Notes: generated by a model from the letters alone, not told the origin. A stretch of DNA of 64,000 bases from Larix kaempferi (GCA_027924585.1 BSBM01000994.1:7695001-7759000), one strand, 5' to 3'. Positions 23,094-34,104 are shown, counted from the stretch's first letter. Made by a program: numbers and translations.

Positions 23094-24236
23094 TACTACA
23101 TGTTCCTGCATCTCGAGCGGCATCCGCTCTATCTTGTATGTAGGAATATCGTGAGTCAACTGACTCATCTTCCCCTCAATGCTCTTCAGCATGGTATCTG
23201 CGCCACCTGGCTCGATTGGTCATATGTATACTCTGGGATACCCAGCAGGTCTCATTGGCCCCACATATGCATAATTTATACATTGTTAGTACTCACACTC
23301 ATCATAAAAATGACATATACAAAAAACTTAAAACTTAAATACTTTTTCAAAACAAAAACATATTTTGGTACCTATCTCTCCCCAGGATTCTTCTTGAGGT
23401 AGCATGAACTCGGGATCACCTCGAAAATCCATGCCAGCATAAGTAAACTGCTCTAGAGTCGGTACCTGGTGGATCCACCACCCCAGATAATCCTTGTCGA
23501 TGTAGGATAAACTCATTTCACCACCACCCTAACGTAGGAAGATGCCACCCCATTGAGTCATCAATGGCTCATGGGGGTTCAAAGCTAGTAGGGTCATCCC
23601 TGGACTAAGAGCAGGGTCTCTCTCGAAGAAAAAGGTGCATAGTATACTACCATACCCAAATTTATTTGTCTTCCCCGTCTTGCATTATGTAAGCTAGTGC
23701 TTCATGTTCACCAGTAGACTAGAGAACCAGTCGAAGATAATGTTGTGCAGACATTCTACACTTATCTGCATGTAGTTCCATGAGGCAAAGTGTTGTGTTG
23801 CACTTCCTCCAATCCTTTTTATCGTACTTAAGATCAATTTTAATGGGAAACTTGCAATTTGAACGATTGGCACTTGGCTCCCACTCTTTTCAGTGTCGGC
23901 TACGTAGTAAGTGTTTATGTAATCATGAATGGATAGAGCACCAACTCCTCTAAATGTCCTTTTGAGGTTCACCACCTCATCTCGTCGATATAGTCTCGTT
24001 ATGAAGTATATATCATCAATTATGATTTCCAACATCTCTCCTTGGAGATTAAACATGCCATGATTGGCATCCCAATATCCCACGAGCATTTGGAGGAGGT
24101 GCGTTTGTGCACGCATGTTTGTAGTACGGGAAATTTTTAAGAGCCCACATATTCTTAGTGCATTCAAAGTAAGAGGATCCCCCATTGCAATCATGTCCAT
24201 AGCTTCATGTTCCCTCTCTCTCCAATTTAAAACCAT
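23094..24236 (-). pseudogene. Plant-mobile-domain (PMD)-like protein, transposon-associated, broken
   Basis: From 24236 downward the minus strand encodes LNALRICGLLKISRTTNMRA, LLQMLVGYWDANHGMFNLQG, EIIIDDIYFITRLYRRDEVV, GSQVPI, ECLHNIIFDW and LLVNMKH. The same frame continues past stops (first at 23694-23696) into FGYGSILCTFFFERDPAL, MTQWGGIFLR, YIDKDYLGWWIHQVPTLEQF, TYAGMDFRGDPEFMLPQEES and WGEIG, where a GT donor-like site (GGTACC) follows. A further exon-like piece (RPAGYPRVYI, IEGKMSQLTHDI) lies at about 23094-23270. The layout resembles the aminotransferase-like plant mobile domain, often carried by transposons. Its function is unknown. At least three in-frame stops mean it is not active. 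I am fairly sure of a PMD-like fold, less of the exact family. Confidence 0.6.
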
Positions 24237-25010
24237 ATTGTATCATAGAATTCCATTTCATGCATTAGTTTGATTTTTTTTTACTTTTGTACTACGCTAC
24301 CCGTGGATTCACTCTTTCAACAGAGGCGGGTACCTACGAGTCTCTCTGTAGTAAACTCGCACACATTTTGCGTGCTTGTGAATTTTACTCGGTCAGACCC
24401 ACGGGTACGCAGCCCTAATTTTAAAACTTGCTTTAAAAACCTCAAAAAATCATTAAAAATTTAAAGTAATGGATCAAAATGATCAACCTGGAAGAGATAG
24501 ATTACCTGCAAGTGACGAAGTTTGATTTCGCTTCCTGAATTGACCGCAATCGACATTTGAAGTAAAAGGGTTTTCCTCCTTTTCTCCAATGGTAAAATTG
24601 TATTGTGAGTTATGTTTTTAATTTGTCACTATTTATACAAATTCTTTTCAAATTTTTACCCACTTGATATAGTTTCAAATTCTTTTTTAATTTTATTTAA
24701 TCCTAAATGACCTTTTTGAGTTGTTTTGATTAGGTAAAACTTTAAAAGGGGCTTTTCTCACTATCAGTTTCAAAAGGTGTTAAAAACAGAGGTTTGTTTT
24801 CTCTTGACATGTCAGTTTATCTCAACACATTGGATCTATTTTATCATCTTATGTCATTTTGAATCTCCTTTGTTCACTTTGGACTACCATTTCTGCTATC
24901 CATTGTCGTTGATTATTTCTAAATTCTATAACGTCACTTGATATATCAGGGCACTTATACATTGTACATTATTCTTTACTTAATATTAAGTTCCCCATCC
25001 TTATGGAGTT
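24237..25010. other. Intergenic DNA, no gene recognised
   Basis: AT-rich; possibly the 5' flank of the PMD-like pseudogene. No promoter element is clear enough to report. Confidence 0.5.
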
Positions 25011-25014
25011 TTTT

Positions 25015-25450
25015 TTACGTTCTTGTTAGACTTTTTCAAAATTAACAAGATTACCGAGCATACTTGTCTTGTTCAGACTCATTAAAAGAATTGAACAGAT
25101 ATACACTTAGGCATAAGTTTACCCCTTTTTTGGATCTTTGTGGATTAAATACGAAAAAGTTATACTCTGGTCTTTTCGACTAGGAGAGTCCTCTCTCGCA
25201 TACTTTTACACTTTTTTGGATGAAGAGGCTAACTTTATGAAAAAGTACACAATCGAGTTCTTGTTTAATTTTTTCAGACTCATTAAATATGAAAACACCG
25301 GAGAGAATTTACCAACTCAGGATTGATACTAAAATCCACGAGTAGGCATATGGAGTTCTTGTTTAAGTTTTTCAGACTCCTTAAAATTGAAAACACCAGC
25401 GAGCATGAACCGATCCAGGTTCGATATTAAAATCCATGGATCAGTGCCTT
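25015..25450. repeat. Degenerate tandem repeat, about 98-bp period
   Basis: GAGTTCTTGTTTAA...TTTTTCAGACTC.TTAAA occurs at 25255 and 25353, followed in both by GAAAACACC...GCGAG or GGAGAG and AATCCA(C/T)G. A weaker earlier copy begins near 25019. Confidence 0.65.
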
Positions 25451-26473
25451 ATTGAGTATTAATCTATCTCTTCTTCAAATTTGTTAAAACATGAAGGTTA
25501 TGAGTTTCCCTCCCATGGACTCTTTAAATTACACATGGTTGGACCCATATCAAGCATTCTTCTTCCTCCTCTTCAATCTTGTTTAAAAAATGAAGATGGA
25601 TTATTGAGTTTATTTTCTTGGACTCATTAAAAATTCAAAAGAGAGACAATATCGAGCTTTCTTTTCAACCTTTTCATGATCGTTAAACTAAGAAAAGACA
25701 TTTTTAAAAAGAGAGGGAAGGGAATTTTCTGTTATTCATTCATTATTTGGCAGTCAGTCTTAATCGTCCTTGAACATAACACTTTCATAAGTCATTGGGC
25801 TTTAGTTTTGGCTTTCAGATTTAACCTGATTCCAAATTTGTGTCCTCCACCGATTGGTTACTCTTCCGATCATATGGAGAGTTTGTTATGTCTCCTACAT
25901 AGAGAACTTATATCATGTTTTATTTGTCAGTCCAAAGCTTCCTAATTTACTTCCTTTGGTACCCAATGTTCAAATATTACCCCTTTGGTTCTCAATGTTC
26001 AAATATTAGTTTTTTTATTAAAAGGATGATTGCTTGTTGTACCTTTGTGCTTTCCTATATCTATAACTCATTTATATGATCTCTTTAATTACCTATCATA
26101 GGTGGTTTTTACCGCACAACAGGTAGGATACCTCCCGCTCAGCAAACGAGGCCTCATCATTGGTCTATGACCGAGCGGTTTCCCATTATGTTCAACTACG
26201 AGACCTTTATTTACATTTTCAGATTCATGTTGTACATTGGATTCCATTTTCATCATTGGTGGAAGTCCTCACCTATGTCAATAACTTTCATAATTGATTA
26301 TTTCTCAACAGGTCTATTTCGTGTGTTGTTCACATTTGGTGTATGCAAGAGACATACTCGGTGGTATGTTCCTAAAAATATTTGTCCGAGACCTTTGCAA
26401 AATCAATCTATATCATGATATCTATTATTTTTGGATGGTGAGGGATGCCTTAATGCCTGCCTTCCAATAGATC
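25451..26473. other. Intergenic DNA, no gene recognised
   Basis: An open stretch at 26167-26418 (YIGFHFHHWWKSSPMS and onward) is protein-like but unrecognised; it may be a remnant of another element. Confidence 0.45.
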
Positions 26474-26550
26474 TATAACATACAGAATAATAATAAATTA
26501 CAATAAAATAATAATTACAATAAATAAAATGATAATAATAATAATAATAA
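26474..26550 (+). repeat. 5' LTR of element E, first piece
   Basis: ATAACATACA and AAAATAATAATTACAATAAAT match the start of the 3' LTR at 38280-38335. It is interrupted after an AAT-repeat. Confidence 0.75.
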
Positions 26551-26748
26551 AGTCAATTCTCGCTAGCTCACTCAGTCAAGGTGTGGGTCTCTTCAGCAAT
26601 GCAAAATGAATTCAATTCCCCTTAGGGGTGACTTAGTTGGGAGGCAACACCCAAAAACCTAGTCAAGTTGAGGCTGGTGAGTTCCAGGTTGGGTGTGATC
26701 CACGGGTGATTTTGACGGCTTAGATGCCCTTGGGTCATGGTTTCTTAG

Positions 26749-27250
26749 TGTGACATTTTGTGAGATTCTCACATAGAACTAGAGACAAAGATAAAATTCA
26801 CACTAAGTCTAACAGAGATCAAAAGAATTGAGCGGAAAAAATAGAGAAGGAAAAATTGTGTTACAATAGAAGAGAATGAAGAACAATTGGAAAAACTTCC
26901 ATTCCCTCTATTATTTAGTAAAATTTGTACATAAATAACACATCTCCAAAGGAGAAATTCGTGAGCCCAAAGAGGCATTTGGAATCCACACAAATGGAAA
27001 GCTTAGTTTGCATTGGAACCATCTCCCGATAAGGACCAGTGGCCACCGATGATGAATGGATAGTCAACTGAGGTGGATTGGCACATGACTAAGTCATTGG
27101 GGCTAGAAATTGGGGGATGAGACTCCAAGGAGGAACAACACTAACTTGTAGTGGTCAAAATAGGCGCTCCTACACTCAATAGCAATGAAACTAAGTGTAA
27201 TAGTCAGTTAAATGAGTAATCAAGGGGACAAGGAGCCCTAAATCATTGAA
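26749..27250 (-). repeat. 3' LTR (C) of the Copia-like element, distal piece
   Basis: Aligns with the low-coordinate part of LTR A, including GAGATCAAAAGAATTGAGC and AGAATGAAGAACAATTGGAA. It is cut at 27250 by the gypsy element. Confidence 0.85.
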
Positions 27251-27655
27251 TGTTAAGAACCCATGTCAACCCTTCTATTTAATTTTTTAGTATATTGTTG
27301 TTGGACGCATATGCTTTGTAAGTCATCCAGTAGTATTTGTTGATCCATAGTTTGTATTATTGTTGTTGGATGCATATGCTTTGTAAGTCGTCCCGTAGTA
27401 ATTGTTGATCCATATTTTGTATTGGCCCATGGTTTGTATTGACACATGGTATTGACCCATGGTTTTGGAGCCTAGACTTAGTATATAAGTTTTTGTTGAG
27501 ACCAATGAAGGTACCGTGAAGTTATTTGTATTGAGCTTGCTCAAAGGAGGTTGCCCCCTCGAAGTGGCCTGCAATCAATATAAAAGTGATTCCGAGTTCT
27601 GTTATTTCTGCTATCTTGTGTGTTTTCATTAATTAAATATTGCAGGTTCATCACA
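27251..27655 (+). repeat. 5' LTR of the gypsy element
   Basis: 405 bp. It contains a 62-bp tandem repeat (TTGTTGTTGGA(C/T)GCATATGC) and TATA-like boxes TATATAAGT near 27480 and AATATAAAAGTG near 27576. Confidence 0.92.
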
Positions 27656-27657
27656 TC

Positions 27658-27669
27658 TGGTATCAGAGC
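27658..27669 (+). promoter_or_regulatory. Primer-binding site of the gypsy element
   Basis: TGGTATCAGAGC, initiator tRNA-Met type, two bases after the LTR. Confidence 0.93.
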
Positions 27670-28739
27670 ACTTTCTTAGGCTCATTGGGTGGAATTTCTA
27701 CCAATTTTTTTTTTCACATCTGTTTCAAGTTCAGATCTGGGAATAATCCCTATCCACTTAATTGTGGGAAGTACTTGGGCATAATCCCTAAAACTCATTG
27801 TGAGGAGTACCACAGGAACCCCAAAGTAGCTGGCCCATTGAGAGGACCTGCCAACGAAAAGGGAAACGACCCCTACCCGATTGACTAGTTTCCACCCGTG
27901 AGGTAAACCAAGAGCTATCGTTTGTGGCAAAGCGGTTATCAGTTTTACTTGAGCCATGGAGTGAGGGGTACTGCCCCAATACGCAAGCCGTCAGACAGCA
28001 TTGGTGGCCGAGTGAAACCCCTGAACTATTAGGAAGCTGCACATATCTGGGGTCCATATCTATTTTCAGCTGAACTATTGTGGATTACTTCCATGACGTT
28101 TCAAATCCATTTCGAGCCATTTTAAATCCATTCTAACTGTCATTCCAGATCCACCCATTTCAGATCTATTCTGAAAGTTGTTTAAGATCCAGTTGTTTTT
28201 TATCCATTCAACGTCGTTTCATATCCATCTGTTGCCGATCCCTTCAGCTCCATTGCAAATCTATCTATTTCCGCTCCCTTCCGCGTCGTTGTAGATCCAT
28301 TTCTGAAAGAAAAAAAAAATGTTTTTTCACCATATCTCCCTTGTTTTAACTCCATTTCCCTTGAAACTTCCCGGACACCCTTGCAATCCTATTCTACATA
28401 TTTCATTCCTGAGGACCCTATCCCAAATTCTACTTCCCAAAGCCAGAAATCTCACATTTGTCTATTTTTAGAGTTTTCCATAACTTCTTCAATTTTCACC
28501 CACTCGCCTCCAAATTTTGCCACCGTGTTCATTCCCTATTTCTGCTTCTTTGTTCCTCTTTGACAAATTTTCTCATTCTTTCACCCTGCTTTTGAAATCC
28601 CCATTTTTTGCTTCCCCATCTGAGTTTTTCCCAAATCCAAATTTCCCTTTACTAAATAAGCTTTTGTTTGTGTTTTTCTATCCATTCCAAAAAAAAAAAA
28701 CTCATGTTTAGGGTTGTCACCCGCGCAGGAGCAAAAACC
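27670..28739 (+). other. Leader of the gypsy element
   Basis: Non-coding leader between primer-binding site and gag. 28080-28310 is rich in ATCCATT/GATCC(A/C) phrases, and 28315-28700 is pyrimidine-rich. Confidence 0.7.
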
Positions 28740-30180
28740 ATGGAGGAAGCACTTGCAGCCATCTAAACCAAACTCCAAGATCTGGATGAAAAAATTCTTA
28801 GCTTCCATCTTCAGCATTCAACCATGAAGAATAACCGACAGCAAGAATCTTCTGTAGCCAATGGGTTCTCTTCCTCCAACACTTTCCGTGGTCCGAAGGT
28901 TGAATTTCCTCGCTTCAATGGTACTGATTCGACTGGATGGATCTATCGTGCAGAATAGTATTTCAATCTGCATAATACTTTTGATGTCCAAAAATTTTCA
29001 CTTGCATCCTTTCATTTGGAACAGGAAGCCCTTCAATGGTACCGTTGGTACATCAAGGCTCATGACGAGCCAAAATGGATAGATTTTTGCCAACTCCTTT
29101 TGCAACGATTTGGTCCTAGTGCTTTTGATGACTTCACCGAAGCACTCACTAAACTTCATCGAATTGGCACTGTGAGAGAGTATCAGACAGAATTTGAGAA
29201 ACTAGCTAACCACACAGAAGGATTGTCTGATGACTTCTACAGGAGTTGTTTTATCAGTGGTCTTAAGGATGAAATCCACCCATAGGTCAAAATGTTCTGT
29301 CCCAACACAATGATGGAAGCCCTAGGGTTGGTTAAGTTGGCAGAAGACAAGATTGCAGCCCAACAGCGCTCCAAACCCACTTTTTTTCCCTTTCGAAATA
29401 TGGGTTCTCAACGACCTCCCATCTCGCCAGCTCCTCGACCAACTCCTATGAAGCATTCGTCCGAAACAGAGATGCAGGCACACAGAGAAAAAGGGCTTTG
29501 TTATAATTGTGATAAAAAATTCACTCGGGGACATAGATGTGTTCAACAAAAGCTCTATCTCTTGGATGTGGATTCTCCACCCCCCTCTGAAGTTGGTGAA
29601 GAGGCTCCAGATACACCGGATGATTAAGTCGACATTCAGGAGCCGTCTATTGACCTTCCATCTTAGGAAGACCACCCAGAGATATCTCTCCATGCTTTAT
29701 CCGGTGTCACCACCCCCCAAACAATGTGGGTCAGGGGTTACTTCAAGAAGTATCCTCTTACAATACTCATTGATTCTGGTAGTACTCATAACTTCATTGA
29801 CCCTCGGATTGCCAAACATGCTGATTGTTTTGTCCATCCTTGCTCCAACTTTGAAGTCATGGTTGCCAATGGGGGCACCTTACCTTGCAAGAGAAAGTGT
29901 CACAATGTGCATATCTCTCTGGAAGATTATAACCTGCACTCTGACATGTTTGCCTTGTCCTTAGGTGGATGTGATGTGGTTTTGAGCATTCAATGGTTAT
30001 GCACACTTGGCCCCATCTTATGGGATTTTGCTAAACTTTGGATGCAGTTTTCAGTCATTGGGAAACAACACAAATTTAAGGGATTACAACAGGGTCTCTC
30101 TGCATCATCAATTCACATTGCCTGGAAAATATCCTTAAGAAGAATTCACATGATGTCATCGCTCAACTCCATTCCATTTA
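28740..30180 (+). pseudogene. Ty3/gypsy gag and protease, one frame with about five stops
   Basis: A single frame from ATG at 28740 encodes gag: VEFPRFNGTDSTGWIYRAE, ALQWYRWYIKAHDEPKW, RFGPSAFDDFTEALTKL and VREYQTEFEKLANH. A zinc-knuckle-like CYNCDKKFTRGHRC follows, and then an aspartic protease with ILIDSGSTHNFIDPRIA, DVVLSIQWLCTLGPILWDF. Gag packages RNA; the protease cuts the polyprotein. Stops fall at 28764-28766, near 28957, at 29283-29285, near 29625 and near 29664. Several look like Gln codons turned into TAG or TAA. The protease active site (DSGS) is intact. The similarity ends near 30180, where reverse transcriptase should begin. Confidence 0.88.
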
Positions 30181-30181
30181 G

Positions 30182-30856
30182 ATGCACCCATCAACGGTCT
30201 CCCATACTTTCTTGTATATATATGCAGGTGTCCTTGCTGAACCAGTGGGCTTGTCGCCTTCAAGAGACCTTTCTGGTAAGAATTTAGCTGCATCTACATC
30301 TCAGCAGGAAATGATGGCTATTTTGCATGTAGTACAGAAGTGGAAACCATACCTATTAGGGAATTATTTCTACATCAAGACTAATCTCCAGAGTCTGGTA
30401 AATTTCCTGGAACAATGGATCTCCTCCCCAGCACACCTGAAATGGGTTATCCAACTCATGGGTTATGCCTATGTGATCACTTACAAGAAGGGTAAGGACA
30501 ATATGGTGGCAGATGCTCCTTCTTGCACATTTGATGACCCAGTTTCTCTTCCAACTATTTCTCTGCTTGTTCCCAATTGGTTGCAAATTTTTCAACAGGG
30601 CTATCTCTTATATGCACTCCATGCTTCTTCATCAGCAGGGCACTCTGGGCTCCTCAAAATATATGACCAGGAACAATGTAACTTCTTTTGGAAGGGACTG
30701 AAAATGACAATTCAACAGATGGTGGCTGACTGTGATACTTGCCAGAACAGCAAGGGTGAAACGAAACTCCTTTCGGAACTTCTCGAACCCTTGCCCATCC
30801 CTACACAGATTTGGACAACTATTTCTATGGATTTCCTAGAAGCACTCAAGTGGTAA
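30182..30856 (+). pseudogene. Ty3/gypsy RNase H end and integrase zinc finger
   Basis: After the deletion of reverse transcriptase, a different frame encodes the end of RNase H (TSQQEMMAILHVVQKWKPYL, KWVIQLMGYAYVITYKKGKD, NMVADAPS). The integrase HHCC finger follows (AGHSGLLKIYDQEQCNFFWK, MVADCDTCQNSKGE), then the linker LLEPLPIPTQIWTTISMDFL. The frame stops at 30854-30856, where the integrase D-D-E core should start. The core is missing. Confidence 0.85.
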
Positions 30857-31210
30857 TACCACATCTAAAAGAACATCATATGAAGCAGTCTATGGACAGG
30901 CACCACCAATTCTTCTTCCATACACCCTCAGCAGCTCCCCAGTTTAGGTAATTGACTCAGTTCTTCGAAACCGCGATCAGATTCTTCTCATTCTGCAAGA
31001 CAATCTTCACATGGCAAGAATCCGACTGAAACAACAAGCCGATCAGCACCGTTCTGAGCACACTTTTCACGCGGCTGATATGGTTCTTCTTCATCTACAT
31101 CCTTCCAAGCAACCCTCCCTGAAACTCACAAGGCATCAGTGGCACGGAATGCAACCCGAGGATTCTACAGGGGAACACTCCTTCAGATTCCGCATCAATT
31201 TCCACATCTA
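30857..31210 (+). pseudogene. Ty3/gypsy integrase C-terminal part
   Basis: Another frame shift leads to SYEAVYGQAPPILLPYTLSS, NRDQILLILQDNLHMARI, RLKQQADQHRSEHTFHAADM and VLLHLHPSKQPSLKL, the usual sequence after the integrase core. A TAG near 30946 interrupts it. A chromodomain, if once present, is not visible before the polypurine tract. Confidence 0.82.
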
Positions 31211-31248
31211 AAGTTTTGAGGACAAAGCTTTTTCTAAGGGAGAGGGGA

Positions 31249-31653
31249 TGTTAAGAACCCATGTCAACCCTTCTATTTAATTTTTTAGTATATTGTTGTT
31301 GGACACGTATGCTTTGTAAGTCGTCCCGTAGTATTTGTTGATCCATAGTTTGAATTATTGTTGTTGGACGCATATGCTTTGTAAGTCGTCCCGTAGTAAT
31401 TGTTGATCCATATTTTGTATTGGCCCATGGTTTGTATTGACACATGGTATTGACCCATGGTATTGGCGCCTAGACTTAGTATATAAGTTTGTGTTGAGAC
31501 CAATGAAGGTACCGTGAAGTTATTTGTATTGAGCTTGCTCAAAGGAGGTTTCCCCCTCGAAGTGGCCTACGATCAATATAAAAGTGATTCCGAGTTTTGT
31601 TATTTCTACTATCTTGTGTGTTTTCATTAATTAAATATTGCAGGTTCTTCACA
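31249..31653 (+). repeat. 3' LTR of the gypsy element
   Basis: 405 bp, preceded by TAAGGGAGAGGGGA (31236-31248) and followed by the TGGAA target duplication. Confidence 0.92.
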
Positions 31654-31893
31654 TGGAACTGATTATATTGATTCCTAAAATCATGCACGAGAGCTCCTTT
31701 GGACTTCAGTGATGTAACCAAGGAACTCTGAGTGGATAAGACAGATAATGATGACCAAAGTTGAGCTCTAGGGGGGGTAAATTAAGGACTGGGTGTTAGG
31801 AGACTCAACTACCAATGCATGGATGCATGGAGTGTTGCATGGAATGCATGCATGCATTAAAAACAAATATGAGATGGTTAGAATATTCCAACA
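31654..31893 (-). repeat. 3' LTR (C) of the Copia-like element, proximal piece
   Basis: Continues LTR C after the gypsy insertion (TGGAACTGATT...), up to GAATATTCCAACA. It is followed by a CCCACCCCCTT tract, a polypurine tract on the minus strand. Confidence 0.85.
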
Positions 31894-31904
31894 CCCACCC
31901 CCTT

Positions 31905-32655
31905 AAGCCTGCCACTTGTGTGGATTCCAACTACCTCTTTAGGATTACGAATTTCTCTTTTGGAGATGTATTATTTATGTACACATTCTACCGAAAAATA
32001 GATGTAATGGAATTTTTTCCAATTGTTCTTCATTCTCTTGTGTTGTAACACAATTTTTTCTTCTCTATTTTTCCTGCTCGATTCTTTTGATCTCTGTTAG
32101 ACTTAGTGTGAATTTTATCTTTGTCTCTAGATCTCTGTGAGAATCTCACAAAATCTCACATTGCATTGGAACCATCTCCTGATAAGGTCCAATGGACACT
32201 AATGATGAATGGCTAGTCAAATGAGGTGGTTTGGCGCACGACTGAGTCATTGGGGCTACAAATTAGGGGACGAGACTCCAAGGAGGCACAATACTGACTT
32301 GTAGTGGTCAAAATAGGCTCTCCTTCATTCAGTAGCAGTGAAACTAGGTGTAACAGTCATTTAACTAAGTAATCAAGGGGACAAGGCACCCTAAATCATG
32401 GAACTGACTGTACTGACTCCTAAAATCATGCATGAGGGTGCCTTTGTACTTCAGTGATGCAACCAAGGTGCTCTGCGTGGATAAAAGGGCTAATGATGAC
32501 CAACATTAAGCTCTAGGGGGGCTAAATTAAGGACTAGGTGATAGGAGACTCAACTACCAATGCATGGATGCATGGATGCATGGAGTGTTGCATGGAATGC
32601 ATGCATGCATGCAAAGCATGCAAAACGAAAATGAGATGGTTAGAATATTCCAACA
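31905..32655 (-). repeat. Chimeric internal LTR (B): one half inverted
   Basis: 32161-32655 matches the 5' half of LTR A in the same orientation. 31905-32160 matches the 3' half of A (34105-34340) in the opposite orientation. The inverted half ends at the true LTR terminus (CTCACA, 32155-32160), which is joined directly to TTGCATTGGAACC of the other half. Its other end (AAGCCTGCCAC) adjoins a second polypurine tract at 31894-31904. Confidence 0.85.
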
Positions 32656-32837
32656 CCCCCCCTTAATCCTAACTATGTGAGGAAATATCATAAATAGGTC
32701 ACTGGTAACTAAGACCAAAGGTCACCCTTTACAAGTTTATCAGTCCATTTAAGTGAGGAAAGAGGGAAAACCCTGTGGGAACAAAACCCCCCCTCAATAT
32801 GGACATAAAACACACCAAAAATTGCCTACTCCAAACT

Positions 32838-33959
32838 TCAAGTAGGTGTGATGCTTAAATCAATGTCTGGAGGTATCTTCCTCTTGGGAAGAAGTGGATC
32901 ATGCTCCAAAAACATGTGCTTGAATTCTCCTTTAGTGGATGCAAGCGAATATGGAGGCTCTCTTAACTTGCTCTTCAGACCAAACATGGTGATAGCAAAT
33001 CCAAAAAATTGAATATCATCCTGGAACCTGAAATTCAAACCAGCTGAGATATGATCAAATTCAGGAATGTGTAGATGGTTCATTGATATCTCCTTTGATC
33101 CAACATAGGTGAGATCAGAACCAAATGAACCATGACATGATGGTGGTGGCTTGGACTTCAAATCAGTTCCAAGTGAGAAGAGCAAGTGTCCAATCGAATG
33201 CAGAAAGTATCCAACTTCATTTGCAGCTTGAGGAAGTGTGCATTTGATCATTATGGAATAAGAAGGAGGCATGGAACCAAGGAGAGCATATGCAACAGTT
33301 CCAAGGATTGATCTAGCCTCTAAAACATCCAATAGATCACAATCTTGCACAACAGTAAGCTCATGGGAAGTAGAAAATTCGAAACTTTCTTCAACCTCTA
33401 GAGTAGTAACTGACATATTTTGCTCAGAATTCGAAATAGAAGACATTGAGAACATGAGTGAGGAATGGATAATCTCTCCAAAAGGACCATCTTCATTAGT
33501 TGTATCACTTTCATCTGCACCAACTACATGGGAAGGGGACAATTCGAAACTGTCTTCAACTTCTAGAGCAACAGAGGAAGGAAAGTCTTCAAGAGAAACT
33601 TGAGAAATTGGATCCGCAATTTCTTCTTCATCATGAGAGATGCTTGAGGACGAGACATAATCGGAGAGAACACTTGAGGAGGTATCACTGAGATTGTTCT
33701 CCAAATGTATAGCATGATCCTCTTGCTTATTCTTTCCAAATTCTCTATTCAAATTGGTCCAGAGATCACTTGAATATTCAACAGTATCAATGAGGTAGCA
33801 TATACTATAGCACATACTAGGAGACATAGCAATACACATTGCTCCAAAGGCTCTGTCACTGTCATGTATCCCATCATTCTCCTCTTCATAGGAAGAAAAA
33901 TATCTCATAACACCAATGCACATCTCAAAAATACCCTGTCTCTTCAGATATGCTATCAT
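32838..33959 (-). CDS. Copia-like gag protein, 373 codons, open frame intact
   Basis: The N-terminal third (LKRQGIFEMCIGVMRYFSSY, DRAFGAMCIAMSPSM and LWTNLNREFG) resembles Copia-type gag, with the usual single-aromatic W-x-x-L spacing. Gag would form the virus-like particle that packages element RNA. The middle is acidic and Ser-rich with an internal duplication: LEVEDSFELSPSH (about residue 131) and LEVEESFEFSTSH (about residue 187). The C-terminal half (residues about 205-373) is unrecognised. No CCHC zinc knuckle, protease or pol follows; the polypurine tract is about 180 bp downstream. The open frame has survived although the rest of the element is rearranged, hinting at a gag-only lineage. 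The gag assignment is moderate; the C-terminal part is unknown. Confidence 0.6.
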   Translation of the reverse strand: MIAYLKRQGIFEMCIGVMRYFSSYEEENDGIHDSDRAFGAMCIAMSPSMCYSICYLIDTVEYSSDLWTNLNREFGKNKQEDHAIHLENNLSDTSSSVLSDYVSSSSISHDEEEIADPISQVSLEDFPSSVALEVEDSFELSPSHVVGADESDTTNEDGPFGEIIHSSLMFSMSSISNSEQNMSVTTLEVEESFEFSTSHELTVVQDCDLLDVLEARSILGTVAYALLGSMPPSYSIMIKCTLPQAANEVGYFLHSIGHLLFSLGTDLKSKPPPSCHGSFGSDLTYVGSKEISMNHLHIPEFDHISAGLNFRFQDDIQFFGFAITMFGLKSKLREPPYSLASTKGEFKHMFLEHDPLLPKRKIPPDIDLSITPT

Positions 33960-34092
33960 CTTTGGTTTTCACTCATCATAGTTGAATGGAAAGAGAGAGA
34001 AGGAACTGCTTTCATATTCATGGAAGCTGTTGTAGAATACCTGCACAAAAAAAACCTGGAAAACTCCCCGGAAGAATACTTTGCTCAGCAAA

Positions 34093-34104
34093 GCTCTGAT
34101 ATCA
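34093..34104 (-). promoter_or_regulatory. Primer-binding site of the Copia-like element
   Basis: TGATATCAGAGC on the minus strand (one base from TGGTATCAGAGC), directly after the LTR. Confidence 0.85.

Larger units (their letters stand above)
27251..31653 (+). mobile_element. Internally deleted Ty3/gypsy retrotransposon (4,403 bp)
   Basis: Two 405-bp LTRs (27251-27655, 31249-31653) begin TGTTAAGAACCC and end TTCATCACA or TTCTTCACA. They differ at about 16 positions by hand count. The target duplication is TGGAA (31654-31658), with TTGAA on the left (27246-27250). A tRNA-iMet primer-binding site and a GGGAGAGGGGA polypurine tract are present. The coding order is gag, protease, end of RNase H, integrase zinc finger and integrase C-terminus. 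Reverse transcriptase and the integrase core are deleted. It was inserted into the 3' LTR of the Copia-like element. Confidence 0.92.

Noticed and set aside
32838-33959. Host single-copy gene of unknown function
   Set aside because: Lies between LTR, primer-binding site and polypurine tract of the Copia-like element, and its N-terminus resembles Copia gag.
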